Below are positions 17,522 to 26,327 of a stretch of 64,000 nucleotides of DNA, in pieces. Each line of letters starts with the position of its first letter. The first letter of the stretch is position 1. The notes beneath the pieces are model-generated. The model was given only the letters and a program-made list of their open reading frames with translations. It did no database searches and had not been told where the DNA came from. The stretch is taken from positions 124,001 to 188,000 of the forward strand of contig NZ_JAGETZ010000010.1 in NCBI RefSeq assembly GCF_017571495.1. Reading direction: 5' to 3'. This DNA comes from Hymenobacter negativus (GTDB taxonomy: Bacteria; Bacteroidota; Bacteroidia; Cytophagales; Hymenobacteraceae). The position numbers were made by a program, and so were the translations under genes.

Positions 17522-17607
17522 AACAGGTGAGTGCAGGAAAGCACGTCAAAACGATGACGGTACTTTTCGGCTGTTAAGTAAAGTAAGCACTTACTAACTC
17601 ACCTGTT
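17522..17607. promoter_or_regulatory. Candidate operator region ahead of susC
   Basis: An 11-base perfect inverted repeat (AACAGGTGAGT at 17522-17532 and its complement at 17597-17607) encloses 64 bases. Within it, AGTAAGCACTTACT at 17582-17595 is a palindrome except at its two central bases. The adjoining GTAAAGTAAGCAC is close to one arm of the palindrome ahead of the Nudix regulator at 42.1 kb (GTAAAGTAAACGC on the reverse strand). It ends 21 bases before the SusC start, so it could control the SusC/SusD pair. Function is inferred from position and symmetry only. Confidence 0.4.
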
Positions 17608-17627
17608 TAATCACTCATTTTGCTGTT

Positions 17628-20600
17628 ATGCGCAAGATTTACCATCTCAGCCATCTGCTATGGCTCATGCCTGGCTTGAGCATGCCCACCGCACTGGCCC
17701 AAACCCAAACGCAAACCCAGGCCCAGCGCGTACCTATTACGGGCAAGGTGACTACTGCCGACGGCAAAGAGGGATTGCCAGGCGTAACGGTCTTGCTGAA
17801 AGGCACCAGTACCGGAACTGGCACCGCTCCCGATGGTTCCTTCACGTTAGAGGTACCGGCTGGTGGCTCCGGCATGCTGGTTTTCTCCTATGTTGGTTAT
17901 GCCACGCAGGAGGTTGCGATTGGTAGTCAGTCGGTGATTAATGTGGGCTTGCAGGCCGAAGCAAAGGGACTGGATGAGATAGTGGTAGTCGGCTACGGCT
18001 CACAGAAAAAGAGCGACGTAACCGGGGCGCTGTCGTCGGTGTCGGCCAAGGAAATTCAGCAGGTGCCCACCCAAAACCTGACGCAGGCCCTGCAAGGCCG
18101 CGCCGCGGGCGTGGACGTGGCCGGGGCCAACTTTCGGCCCGGCGAGGTGCCGGCCATTCGCATCCGGGGCAACCGCTCGGTGCGGGCTTCCAATGAGCCG
18201 CTGTACGTGGTGGATGGTATTCCGCTGGCGCAGGGCACGGGCCTGAACGACTTCAACCCCCAGGACATTCAGTCGGTTGAGATTCTGAAGGATGCTTCGG
18301 CTACCGCCATTTACGGCTCGCGCGGGGCCAATGGCGTGGTCATTGTGACCACCAAGCGCGGGCAGGAAGGCAAGTTCAGCATCAACTACAACGGCTACGC
18401 CAGCGCCGACCGGGCCAACCGCACGCTGGACCTGTTCAACGGCGGCGAGTTTCTGGAAGTGCAGCGCGAGGCCAACCGTACCAACGGCACCTATGTTCCA
18501 CTGTACGCCGACCCGGCCCGCGACTTTGCCCTCTTCGGCTCGAAAGACCTGAACGCCTGGGAAGGCATTGCCGACGGCTACGAGTGGCTGGACCGCGCCA
18601 ACCGCGTGGTGGCCACCCGCCCCACCACCGACGCTGAAAAAACCTTATACGGAGCCAGCGTAACCCAAATTCCGATTTATGACCCCAGCAAGGTGCGCAC
18701 CACCGACTGGCAAAAGCTGGCCCTGCGCACGGGCTACACCCAAAACCACCAAATCAGCGCCAGTGGCGGCACCGACAAGCTTCGGGCCTCCATGTCGGTG
18801 GGCTACCTAAAGCAGGAAGGCATTCAGCCAGGGCAGGATTTCACGCGCTACAACGCCCGCACCACCCTCGACTACAAAGTGAACAAGGTGGTAACGCTGG
18901 GCGCTTCGACCAACGCCAGCCTGGCCATTCAGAACTACGGGCCGGATATCTACGGCCGGGCCACCGGGCAGCTGCCCTACGCTACGCCATATGCGGCCGA
19001 CGGCTCGTTTCTGGCCAACCCAGGCGGCGACCCATTGATTTTCAATCCGCTACGCGAAGTCGACAACGCCTTTAATGAACGGCGCGTGACGCGCTTCTTC
19101 GGCAGCTTCTACGCCGAGCTGAACCTGGCCAAGGGGCTGCGCTACCGCCTGAACGTGGGGCCCGATTTCCGCAACAACCGCACCGGGCAGTTTCAGTCGG
19201 CGCTGGCCATTGGGCGCGATGCGGGCGGGCCGAACTCGGTGTCGTCGGCCTCCTACGACCAGGGCCAGAACTTTACTTACGTGGTCGAAAACCTGCTGTT
19301 TTACGACAAGGATTTTGGCACCAACCACCACCTGAGTTTGACGGCGCTGCAAAGCGCCCAGCAGGACCGTGGCGAAGGCTCCTCAGTGAGCGCGCTGAAC
19401 TTGCCTTATGACAGCCAAAAGTGGTACAACATCGGCTCGACCTACAAGGCGGCGGCCAATGGCTTCGGCTCCAGCTTTTCGCAACGCACGCTTATGTCAT
19501 GGATGGGCCGCGTGAACTACAGCTTTATGGACCGCTACCTGCTCACGGCCACTGGCCGGGCCGACGGTTCGTCGGTGCTGGCCCCCGGCAACAAGTGGAG
19601 CTTCTTCCCCTCATTGGCCGTAGCCTGGAAAATCCAGCAGGAAAGCTTCCTGCGCGACGTACCGGCCGTGACCGAGCTAAAGCTGCGCGGCGGCTACGGC
19701 ACCGTGGGCCAAGCTTCGGTAGACCCCTACACCACCGGCGGCACCTTGCAGCAGTCAGCTTACGCCTTCAACGAAACCCCCGCTTACGGCTACTCTACCA
19801 CGCCGGGCACGCTGCCCAACACGCTGGGTGGCCTGCGCAATCCCGACCTGAAGTGGGAGCGCACCACCACCTTCAACGCCGGCCTTGATTTCGGCTTCTT
19901 CAAAAACCGCATTTCGGGCTCGCTGGAAGTGTACCGGGCCAACACTACCGACCTGCTACTGCCCCGTGCGCTGCCAGGCGTGAGCGGCGTGGTCAGCATT
20001 CTGCAAAACGTGGGTGCCACTCGCAACCAGGGCGTAGAAGTGGGCCTGACTACGGTGAACGTGGAAACCAAAAACTTCCGCTGGACCACCGATTTTGTAT
20101 ACACCCGCAACAAGGAGGAGTTCGTGAGCCTGGCTTCGGGTGCCAACGACGACATCGGCAACCGCTGGTTCATCGGCCAGCCGCTGGGCGTGTACTACAA
20201 CTACCGCAACGACGGCATCTGGCAAACTTCAGAAGCCGCAGCAGCAGCCGAGTACGGCGCCAAGCCCGGCGAAATCAAAATCGTGGACGTGAATGGTGAC
20301 AAGGTCATCAACGCCAACGACTTCCAGGTCCTGGGCTCGAACCGGCCCAAGTGGAGTGGCAGCGTCAACAACACCGTTAGCTATAAGGGCTTTGAGCTGA
20401 GCGTGTTGGTGTATGCCCGCATTGGTCAGCTGCTGGCCACGGGCTACGCGCCCGGCCTGGGCGGCCGCTACCCCGGCATGAAGGTGGACTACTGGACGCC
20501 TACCAACCCGAGCAACGAGTACCCGCGCCCGGCCATCGGGCAGGACGCCGCCAAAAACAACAGCGGCTACCAGTTCCAGAGCGGCAGCTTCGCCCGCATT

Positions 20601-20822
20601 CGCAATATCTCGCTCACCTATACCGTGCCACAGAACATCAGCGCGAAGGTGCATGCCACCAACCTGGCCGTGTACGTGAATGCGGTGAACTACTTCCTGT
20701 TCACCAAATACAAGGGGCTCGACCCGGAAGCCACCGACATCGGCAGCTCCTCCGGCGAGCTGGCGCAGGCCCGCAACCTGGGCACCAAAAGCTTGACCGT
20801 AGGCGTGCGCCTGGGCTTCTAA
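17628..20822 (+). CDS. susC: SusC/RagA-family TonB-dependent outer-membrane transporter
   Basis: A 1064-residue protein with a signal peptide (about 1-24), an N-terminal carboxypeptidase-regulatory-like beta-sandwich (about 33-120; VPITGKVTTADGKEGLPGVTV), a plug domain with the SusC signature VVDGIPL and SVEILKDASATAIYGSRGANGVV (about 195-250), and a 22-strand beta-barrel ending in aromatic LGF. It would import oligosaccharides held by its lipoprotein partner SusD, encoded 27 bases downstream, using TonB energy. No glycan enzyme follows directly, so the substrate is unknown; the xylan operon upstream and the oxidative operon converging from the right are both candidates. Confidence 0.93.
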   Translation: MRKIYHLSHLLWLMPGLSMPTALAQTQTQTQAQRVPITGKVTTADGKEGLPGVTVLLKGTSTGTGTAPDGSFTLEVPAGGSGMLVFSYVGYATQEVAIGSQSVINVGLQAEAKGLDEIVVVGYGSQKKSDVTGALSSVSAKEIQQVPTQNLTQALQGRAAGVDVAGANFRPGEVPAIRIRGNRSVRASNEPLYVVDGIPLAQGTGLNDFNPQDIQSVEILKDASATAIYGSRGANGVVIVTTKRGQEGKFSINYNGYASADRANRTLDLFNGGEFLEVQREANRTNGTYVPLYADPARDFALFGSKDLNAWEGIADGYEWLDRANRVVATRPTTDAEKTLYGASVTQIPIYDPSKVRTTDWQKLALRTGYTQNHQISASGGTDKLRASMSVGYLKQEGIQPGQDFTRYNARTTLDYKVNKVVTLGASTNASLAIQNYGPDIYGRATGQLPYATPYAADGSFLANPGGDPLIFNPLREVDNAFNERRVTRFFGSFYAELNLAKGLRYRLNVGPDFRNNRTGQFQSALAIGRDAGGPNSVSSASYDQGQNFTYVVENLLFYDKDFGTNHHLSLTALQSAQQDRGEGSSVSALNLPYDSQKWYNIGSTYKAAANGFGSSFSQRTLMSWMGRVNYSFMDRYLLTATGRADGSSVLAPGNKWSFFPSLAVAWKIQQESFLRDVPAVTELKLRGGYGTVGQASVDPYTTGGTLQQSAYAFNETPAYGYSTTPGTLPNTLGGLRNPDLKWERTTTFNAGLDFGFFKNRISGSLEVYRANTTDLLLPRALPGVSGVVSILQNVGATRNQGVEVGLTTVNVETKNFRWTTDFVYTRNKEEFVSLASGANDDIGNRWFIGQPLGVYYNYRNDGIWQTSEAAAAAEYGAKPGEIKIVDVNGDKVINANDFQVLGSNRPKWSGSVNNTVSYKGFELSVLVYARIGQLLATGYAPGLGGRYPGMKVDYWTPTNPSNEYPRPAIGQDAAKNNSGYQFQSGSFARIRNISLTYTVPQNISAKVHATNLAVYVNAVNYFLFTKYKGLDPEATDIGSSSGELAQARNLGTKSLTVGVRLGF

Positions 20823-20849
20823 TCCGAGATTTTTACTTGATGCACTGAC

Positions 20850-22763
20850 ATGAAGATTTCCGCTACCCTCCGCATGCTCGGACTCACGGCAACCCTCGGG
20901 CTGAGCCTGAGCTCCTGCAAAGACTACCTCAAGGAAGAGCTGGTTTCGACCCTCACCAACGACTATTTTAAAACAGAACAGGGCCTGGAAGACCTGGTGA
21001 AATCCAGCTACGAGCAAACCCGCTACCTTTTCGCTAACGAGCATTCCTACTCCATGTTCAACTTCGGAGTGGATGAAATGACCCACGCCGACCAGCTGAA
21101 CTACTACTGGTGGAACATCTACGACAGCCGTCTGAACGCCTCCGACGGCTTCGTGGACGGCGTGTGGACGGCCGACTACGACGGCATCAACCGCTGCAAC
21201 ACCGGCATTACCTACATCCCGGGCATCCAGGGTACCACCACGCTTCGCACCGATGCCCAGAAAACCCAGCGCCTGGCCGAGCTGCGCTTCCTGCGGGCCT
21301 ACTATTATTTCCAACTGGTGCAGCAGTTCGGCGCTATTCCGCTGGTGCTGCAGCCCTCCGAGGGCGTGCAGCTGGAATACACCCGCGCCCCCGTGCCCGA
21401 CGTGTATCGCGCCATCATTTCCGATTTGCGCTACGCCGTAACCAACTTGGCGCCCACCACCGCCGACTTTGGCCGGGCCACCCAAGGCACGGCCCAGCAC
21501 TACCTGGCCAAGGTATACCTCACCCGCGGCAGTGCCGTGACCGAGCAGCGCGGCCAGCAAACCACCGACATGGACAGCGCAGCCTACTACGCCGACCAGG
21601 TGATTACTGGGGGGCGCTACGCACTGGAAAACGACTTCGCCAAGCTGTTTGATATTTCGAGCTACGCCAACAGCGTCACGGCCCAAACCAGCCGCGAAAT
21701 CATCTTCTCGTCGCAGTTTGTGAACGTGCCCGCCCTAGCTGGCCGTTTCGGCAACCGCGTGCACTCCTACATGACGCTGCAGTACGACAACGAGCCCGGC
21801 ATGGCCCGCGACCTGCTCAACGACCGGCCTTTCCGCCGCGTGATGCCCACCAACTACGCCATGGACATCTACGACCGCCGCAACGATTCGCGCTTCTACA
21901 AAACGATGAAAACGGCCTGGATTTCGAACACCGCCGGCAGCATTCCCATCTGGACCGCTGCTGATGCTCCCACGCCCGCGCAGGTGGGTCAGCGTAAGTA
22001 CGCTGTAGGCGATACGGCCTTCCTGGTAGTGGTGAACACCACGGCCAACCCCGTGCCGCAGGCCACCATCACCCGTTCGCGCTACAAGATTTTTGCCCGT
22101 TACGTGCGCAATGCCGCCGGAGCTGTAGTAGCTGGCTATTCGCCCACGGCTGACGTGGGCCTGCGCAACAAGTTTCCGCAAATCTCGAAGTACATCGACC
22201 CCTTCCGTACCAGTGCTGCCGACGAAGCCGGCACACGTGACGGCATCCTGGCCCGCCTGGCCGAGACCTACCTGATTGGCGCTGAAGCCTACGGCCGCAA
22301 AGGCAACTACACCAAGGCCCTGGAATACATCAATGTTCTGCGAGCTCGTGCGGCCTACAAAGTCAACGAGGCACGTCCTAACTCCACCTACCGCTACGAC
22401 GGCGGTACGCGCGGCGACGTAACCAGCTCGTACCCCGCCCTGACGGTGACCACGGCCAGCTTCACGACCAACGACCCCAAGGAGCTGTATCCGCCCGCGG
22501 TGACTTCCACGGCCGACCGCTTCATTCACTTCATCCTGAACGAGCGCACCCGCGAGCTGTACGGTGAGCTGCACCGCTGGGAAGACCTGGTGCGCACCGA
22601 AACCCTACTGGTGCGAGCACCCTACTTCAACCCTGATGCGGCGGCCATCGTGGCCAAGTTCAAGCTCCGGCCCATTCCACAAACGCACTTGGAGCGCATT
22701 TTCCGGAACGGCCAGCCCCTCACCAACGAGCAGCGCCAGACAGAACAAAACCCTGGTTACTAA
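20850..22763 (+). CDS. susD: SusD/RagB-family glycan-binding lipoprotein
   Basis: A 637-residue outer-membrane lipoprotein. A lipobox precedes Cys23 in LSLSSCKDYL, the usual anchor. The TPR-like SusD fold is shown by the N-terminal helices (LVSTLTNDYFKTEQGLEDLVKSSYEQ), the RAYYYFQLVQQFGAIPLVL block near residue 155 and the C-terminal FILNERTRELYGELHRWEDLVRT block. The last residues, with IPQTHLERI and EQNPGY, are the normal SusD ending. It pairs with the preceding SusC. It is somewhat longer than a typical SusD (about 500-550), with extra sequence around residues 350-440 that could widen the ligand surface. Confidence 0.92.
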   Translation: MKISATLRMLGLTATLGLSLSSCKDYLKEELVSTLTNDYFKTEQGLEDLVKSSYEQTRYLFANEHSYSMFNFGVDEMTHADQLNYYWWNIYDSRLNASDGFVDGVWTADYDGINRCNTGITYIPGIQGTTTLRTDAQKTQRLAELRFLRAYYYFQLVQQFGAIPLVLQPSEGVQLEYTRAPVPDVYRAIISDLRYAVTNLAPTTADFGRATQGTAQHYLAKVYLTRGSAVTEQRGQQTTDMDSAAYYADQVITGGRYALENDFAKLFDISSYANSVTAQTSREIIFSSQFVNVPALAGRFGNRVHSYMTLQYDNEPGMARDLLNDRPFRRVMPTNYAMDIYDRRNDSRFYKTMKTAWISNTAGSIPIWTAADAPTPAQVGQRKYAVGDTAFLVVVNTTANPVPQATITRSRYKIFARYVRNAAGAVVAGYSPTADVGLRNKFPQISKYIDPFRTSAADEAGTRDGILARLAETYLIGAEAYGRKGNYTKALEYINVLRARAAYKVNEARPNSTYRYDGGTRGDVTSSYPALTVTTASFTTNDPKELYPPAVTSTADRFIHFILNERTRELYGELHRWEDLVRTETLLVRAPYFNPDAAAIVAKFKLRPIPQTHLERIFRNGQPLTNEQRQTEQNPGY

Positions 22764-22840
22764 TGCAGCCCATAGCGGCCGGAATTATAATTCACTCCTA
22801 AAACAACTACGGCTCGACGTTCCAAACGCGTTTTTTTTTT
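22764..22840 (+). repeat. 3'-flank motif copy with T10 run
   Basis: GCAGCCCATAG directly after the SusD stop, followed by GGCCGGAAT and CTCCTAAAAC, repeats the motif found after the esterase at 11029-11088. A run of ten T residues at 22831-22840 follows and could end + strand transcripts, but the hairpin in front of it (CGTT-CCA-AACG) is weak. The convergent DUF1080 gene ends 27 bases further on. Confidence 0.4.
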
Positions 22841-22867
22841 AATGAAAGCCGCGTTGACGCTGCTTAC

Positions 22868-23644
22868 CTACGGCAGCTCCCGCACCCAGATGTTGCGGAA
22901 GCTCAGCGGCTCGCTTTTGTCGCCGTGGGCCTGCAGTTTGATGGGCGTCGGGCCGTGGGCCTGTTGATAGGAGGGCTTGCCGATGTAGACAGTAGGCCCG
23001 CTCAGGGTCACGTTGTTCTGCACCAGCACGCCGTTGAAAAACACCGTGACCCGAGCCGGCGTTGCCATAGCGCCGCCCGCGGTAAAAGTAGGCGCAGTCC
23101 ATACCACGTCGTAGGTCTGCCACTCGCCGGGCTTGCGCGCCGGGTTGGCCAGTGGAATAATCTGCTTGTAGATGCTGCCCGCCATACCGTTGACGTAGGT
23201 TTTGTTCTGGTACGCATCCAGAATTTGTAGCTCGTAGCCCAAGTCGCCTTTGCCTAGCGAGGCCAGGAATACGCCGCTGTTGCCGCGTGCCTGCCCAGTG
23301 CCGGTTATGTTGGCCGGCACGCGCCATTCTAGGTGCAGCTGGTAGTTGCCAAAGCTGCGCTTGGTCTCGATGTTGCCCACCGCTTTGTTCACCGTCAGTA
23401 TCCCATTGGCCACCGTCCAAGCGGCCGGAGCGTCGCGGTTCTCAGTTGATACCCACTGGTCTAGGTTTTTGCCATCAAATAGCACCAGTGCGTCGGACGG
23501 GGCGTCAACGCTGGTCTTGCCCGGTGTTACAACTTTTGGAATGGGCTCCCACACCTCGGTATCCTCCGGTTTGGCGACCTGCTGGGCATGTGCCGCGCCA
23601 GCGGCCGCAGCGAGAAAGGTGGTGAGTAACAGTCGAAGATGCAT
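22868..23644 (-). CDS. DUF1080 (3-keto-disaccharide hydrolase family) protein, exported
   Basis: A 258-residue protein; the ATG at 23644 starts a clear signal peptide (MHLRLLLTTFLAAAAGAAHAQ) and is preferred over an in-frame start at 23701. The DUF1080 beta-sandwich is complete: DALVLFDGKNLDQWVS, the RSFGNYQLHLEWRVP strand, the SGVFLASLGKGDLGYELQILD core and the final PLSFRNIWVREL strand. Members act on 3-keto-glycosides produced by GMC or Gfo/Idh-type oxidoreductases, both encoded upstream on this strand. It is the last gene of the 12-gene - strand block. The compact size is usual for the family. Confidence 0.86.
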   Translation of the reverse strand: MHLRLLLTTFLAAAAGAAHAQQVAKPEDTEVWEPIPKVVTPGKTSVDAPSDALVLFDGKNLDQWVSTENRDAPAAWTVANGILTVNKAVGNIETKRSFGNYQLHLEWRVPANITGTGQARGNSGVFLASLGKGDLGYELQILDAYQNKTYVNGMAGSIYKQIIPLANPARKPGEWQTYDVVWTAPTFTAGGAMATPARVTVFFNGVLVQNNVTLSGPTVYIGKPSYQQAHGPTPIKLQAHGDKSEPLSFRNIWVRELP

Positions 23645-23688
23645 GAGGGAAGCGTGTTGGTACGTGGGGCGAAGGAAGCAGGAACTGG

Positions 23689-24576
23689 CTACACGTCGCA
23701 CAGCTGCACGGCTTTCCGCAAGGAGGCCAGCTTGTCGGGTTGCTTGGGAATGAACTCCTGGGCCACATAGCCCTTGAACCCAGTGGCTTTGATGGCGCGC
23801 ATGATGGCCGGGTAATTCAGCTCCTGCGAGTCGTCAATTTCGTTGCGGCCGGGCACCCCGCCGGTGTGGTAGTGCGCGATGTAGGCGTGGTTATCGGTAA
23901 GCGTGCGCATGACATCACCCTCGTCAATCTGCATGTGGTAGATGTCGTACAGCAGCTTGAACTGCTCTGAGCCCAGCTTTTTGGCGAGTGCCACGCCCCA
24001 GGCTGTGCGGTCGCACTGATAGTCCTTGTGGTTGATTTTGCTGTTGAGCAACTCCATCACCAGCACCACCTTGTGCTTGGCGGCCAGTTCCAACAGCGGC
24101 GCGAGGCCCGTCACGCAGTTAGCAAGACCAGTGGCATCGTCCATGCCGCGCCGGCTGCCGCTGAAACAAATCAGGTTGCTGTAACCGGCCTGGGCCACTT
24201 TTGGAATCATCGCCGCATAGTTTTTCTGCAGCGTCGCATGAAATTTCGGGTCGTTGAAGCCGTCGGTCAGGTTGATTTCGGCACCGTTACACATTGGTGA
24301 ATCCAAGCCGTACTTTTTCAGCGTGGGCCAGTCGGTCGGGCCTACCAAGTCAATGCCCTTGATGCCCATGCTCTTGGCTGCAGCGCACAGCTGCTCTAGG
24401 GGAATGTCCTGATAGCACCAGCGGCACACCGAATGATTGATATTGCCCTTTAGCGCCACTTGTTCCATCGGTGTTTCTGCGGGTAGAAAGGCGCTCAATG
24501 CTCCTGCAGCGCCAACTGCGGCGGTACTTGCCAGCATGTTTTTAAGAGCCGTTCGGCGGTTGGTTGGCGAGGGCAT
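23689..24576 (-). CDS. Hydroxypyruvate isomerase-like TIM barrel, exported
   Basis: A 295-residue protein of the AP_endonuc_2 superfamily, nearest to hydroxypyruvate isomerases. The N-terminus carries an RR pair in NRRTALKNMLAS followed by a hydrophobic stretch, a probable Tat signal. Family features include HSVCRWCYQDIPLEQLC, the VLVMELLNSKINHKDY strand with a metal-ligand Glu, the LLYDIYHMQIDEGD block and the late HTGGVPGRNEID and VAQEFIP segments. Export and position between cytochrome c and DUF1080 argue against cytoplasmic glyoxylate metabolism and for a role on keto-sugar intermediates. DUF1080 follows 44 bases downstream. Confidence 0.82.
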   Translation of the reverse strand: MPSPTNRRTALKNMLASTAAVGAAGALSAFLPAETPMEQVALKGNINHSVCRWCYQDIPLEQLCAAAKSMGIKGIDLVGPTDWPTLKKYGLDSPMCNGAEINLTDGFNDPKFHATLQKNYAAMIPKVAQAGYSNLICFSGSRRGMDDATGLANCVTGLAPLLELAAKHKVVLVMELLNSKINHKDYQCDRTAWGVALAKKLGSEQFKLLYDIYHMQIDEGDVMRTLTDNHAYIAHYHTGGVPGRNEIDDSQELNYPAIMRAIKATGFKGYVAQEFIPKQPDKLASLRKAVQLCDV

Positions 24577-24631
24577 GGCGAGAGGATTGGGGAGGATAGA
24601 GGAAGATAGCAGTTGGAAAGCTCATATGGGG

Positions 24632-24736
24632 AACCCACCCCCCGGCCCCTCTCCTGCGGAAGGGGAACTACGGAGGCGCAACCATCTGCAATCGTTAGGC
24701 ACCCCTCTCCGCGGGAGAGGGGCCGGGGGTGAGGTT
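24632..24736. repeat. CCCCTCTCC/GGAGAGGGG-family palindromic repeat
   Basis: Arms at 24632-24654 and 24714-24736 are inverted repeats with about three mismatches; each arm carries CCCCGGCCCCTCTCC-type sequence, and the right half has an internal CCCCTCTCC-GCG-GGAGAGGGG hairpin. It occupies about half of the 200-base gap between the cytochrome c gene and the TIM-barrel gene on the - strand. The same family occurs at 28885-28979, 55077-55201 and within 8917-9046. Confidence 0.75.
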
Positions 24737-24776
24737 AATTGCCGCTGCTAAGTAAAATATAGCGCATTCCAAGCCA

Positions 24777-25256
24777 TTACTTCAGGCTCAGAATATACTT
24801 TGTCATTTCCCGCGCATCGGCTTCAGAAAGGCCGGGGTGGGGCGTCATAGGCACGGCGCCCCAGTTGCCAGCGCCGCCTTTTATGATTTTGCCGGCCAGC
24901 ATGGCGATGTTGGCTTCGGTGTCGGGGTATTTTTCGGCTACGGCAGTGTAAGATGGGCCTACCACTTTCTCGTTGTCTTTGTGGCAACTCAGGCAGTCGG
25001 AGCCGGCTATCAGCTTCGCACCATTAGCCACGCTAGCCGTGCCGGCATTGGGGTGCTCGGTACCAATGTTGGTGACACTGGTATCAATCTGGGGCTGCTG
25101 GGCTACGGCGGCTAAGTTGGCCGCGGCGGCGCTGTCGCCTTCGGGCTTGTTGGTTTCGGTTTGGGTGCGGGCCTCGTCGGGGCCGTCTTTTTTGTAGCCG
25201 CTGTCGCAGGCGGCCAGCAGGGCGCAGAGGCTGAGCAGGAGGGCAGTTTTTTTCAT
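24777..25256 (-). CDS. c-type cytochrome lipoprotein
   Basis: A 159-residue periplasm-facing lipoprotein. The ATG at 25256 opens a lipoprotein signal with Cys17 in LLAACDSG; the longer open frame from 25421 has low-complexity Arg/Pro sequence that overlaps the upstream gene. After an Ala/Gln-rich linker a class I cytochrome c domain follows, with CLSCH (Cys88, Cys91, His92) for covalent heme and probably Met137 in AVPMTP as the sixth ligand. In lacABC-type glucoside 3-dehydrogenases a cytochrome c accepts electrons from the GMC flavoprotein; this gene is in the same operon as such a pair and could do that, passing electrons to the respiratory chain. It starts 11 bases after the upstream isomerase-like gene. 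Confidence 0.87.
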   Translation of the reverse strand: MKKTALLLSLCALLAACDSGYKKDGPDEARTQTETNKPEGDSAAAANLAAVAQQPQIDTSVTNIGTEHPNAGTASVANGAKLIAGSDCLSCHKDNEKVVGPSYTAVAEKYPDTEANIAMLAGKIIKGGAGNWGAVPMTPHPGLSEADAREMTKYILSLK

Positions 25257-25267
25257 GAGGAAGGGCG

Positions 25268-26320
25268 CTAGATGCCGAGCAAGGTATTGTTGAGGGTGGG
25301 GTTGGGGGCCGTGGCGGCGAAATCGTCGAACGCTTTTTCGGTGACGCGGATGATGTGGTCGCGGATGAAGGCCGCACCTTCGCGGGCACCGTCTTCGGGG
25401 TGCTTGAGGGCGCATTCCCACTCCAGTACGGCCCAGCCGGGAAAGTCGTACTGCGCCATCTTGCTGAAAATGGCCTTGAAATCGACCTGCCCGTCGCCCA
25501 GCGAGCGGAAGCGGCCGGCCCGGTCTATCCAGTTCTGGTAGCCGCCGTACACGCCCTGCCGTCCCGTGGGGTTAAACTCCGCATCCTTGACGTGGAACAT
25601 GCGAATGCGCTCGTGGTAGATGTCGATGTACTCCAGATAATCGAGGCACTGCAGCACGAAGTGCGAGGGGTCGTAGAGCAGGCAGGCGCGCGGGTGCTGC
25701 TGCACCTCGTCCAGAAACATCTCGTAGGTGATGCCGTCGTGCAGGTCCTCGCCGGGGTGGATTTCGTAACAAACATCCACCCCGCACTCGTCGAAAGCGT
25801 TGAGGATGGGCGTCCAGCGGCGGCCGAGTTCCGCAAAACCGGCTTCCACCAGCCCCGCCGGGCGCTGGGGCCAGGGGTAGACCGTGGGCCAGAGCAGCGC
25901 CCCGCTGAAGGTGGCGTGGGCGTTCAGGCCCAGGTTTTGGGAGGCTTTGGCAGCGTACTTGAGCTGCTGCACGGCCCACTCCTGGCGGGCCTTGGGATTA
26001 TTGCGGTAGGCTTCGGGCGCGAAGCCGTCGAATAGCTGGTCGTACACCGGGTTCACGGCGACGAGTTGGCCCTGCAAGTGCGTGGAAAGCTCCGTGATTT
26101 CCAGGCCGGCGGCATTTACGATGCCTTTGATTTCGTCGGCGTAGGTCTGGCTTTCGGCGGCTTTTTGCAAGTCGATGAAACGCGGGTCGGTGGTCGGAAT
26201 CTGCACCCCTTTGTAACCGAGGTTTTTGGCCCAGGAGCAGATGCTTTCCAGGCTGTTGAACGGGGCGGCGTCGCCCATGAACTGGGCTAGGAAAATGGCG
26301 GGTCCTTTGATTGTTTTCAT
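25268..26320 (-). CDS. Sugar phosphate isomerase/epimerase-like TIM barrel, cytoplasmic
   Basis: A 350-residue protein; the ATG at 26320 is used rather than an upstream frame start at 26374 that overlaps the Gfo/Idh gene. There is no signal peptide, unlike the other two TIM-barrel proteins in the window. Family metal-binding segments are present: CYEIHPGEDLHDG, CLLYDPSHFVLQ, MFHVKDAEF and the final VLEWECALK. Close homologues are annotated as isomerases/epimerases next to Gfo/Idh/MocA oxidoreductases, and that gene is 7 bases upstream here. The pair may interconvert keto or epimeric sugars in the cytoplasm; the exact reaction is not known. Confidence 0.84.
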   Translation of the reverse strand: MKTIKGPAIFLAQFMGDAAPFNSLESICSWAKNLGYKGVQIPTTDPRFIDLQKAAESQTYADEIKGIVNAAGLEITELSTHLQGQLVAVNPVYDQLFDGFAPEAYRNNPKARQEWAVQQLKYAAKASQNLGLNAHATFSGALLWPTVYPWPQRPAGLVEAGFAELGRRWTPILNAFDECGVDVCYEIHPGEDLHDGITYEMFLDEVQQHPRACLLYDPSHFVLQCLDYLEYIDIYHERIRMFHVKDAEFNPTGRQGVYGGYQNWIDRAGRFRSLGDGQVDFKAIFSKMAQYDFPGWAVLEWECALKHPEDGAREGAAFIRDHIIRVTEKAFDDFAATAPNPTLNNTLLGI

Positions 26321-26327
26321 GCGGGGC

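Noticed and set aside
20229..21686. 485-residue - strand frame across the SusC/SusD boundary
   Set aside because: It overlaps two certain genes and has no domain or signal of its own.
24632..24736. Palindromic repeats as CRISPR repeats
   Set aside because: Copies are scattered over tens of kilobases, not in a spaced array, and no cas gene is present.
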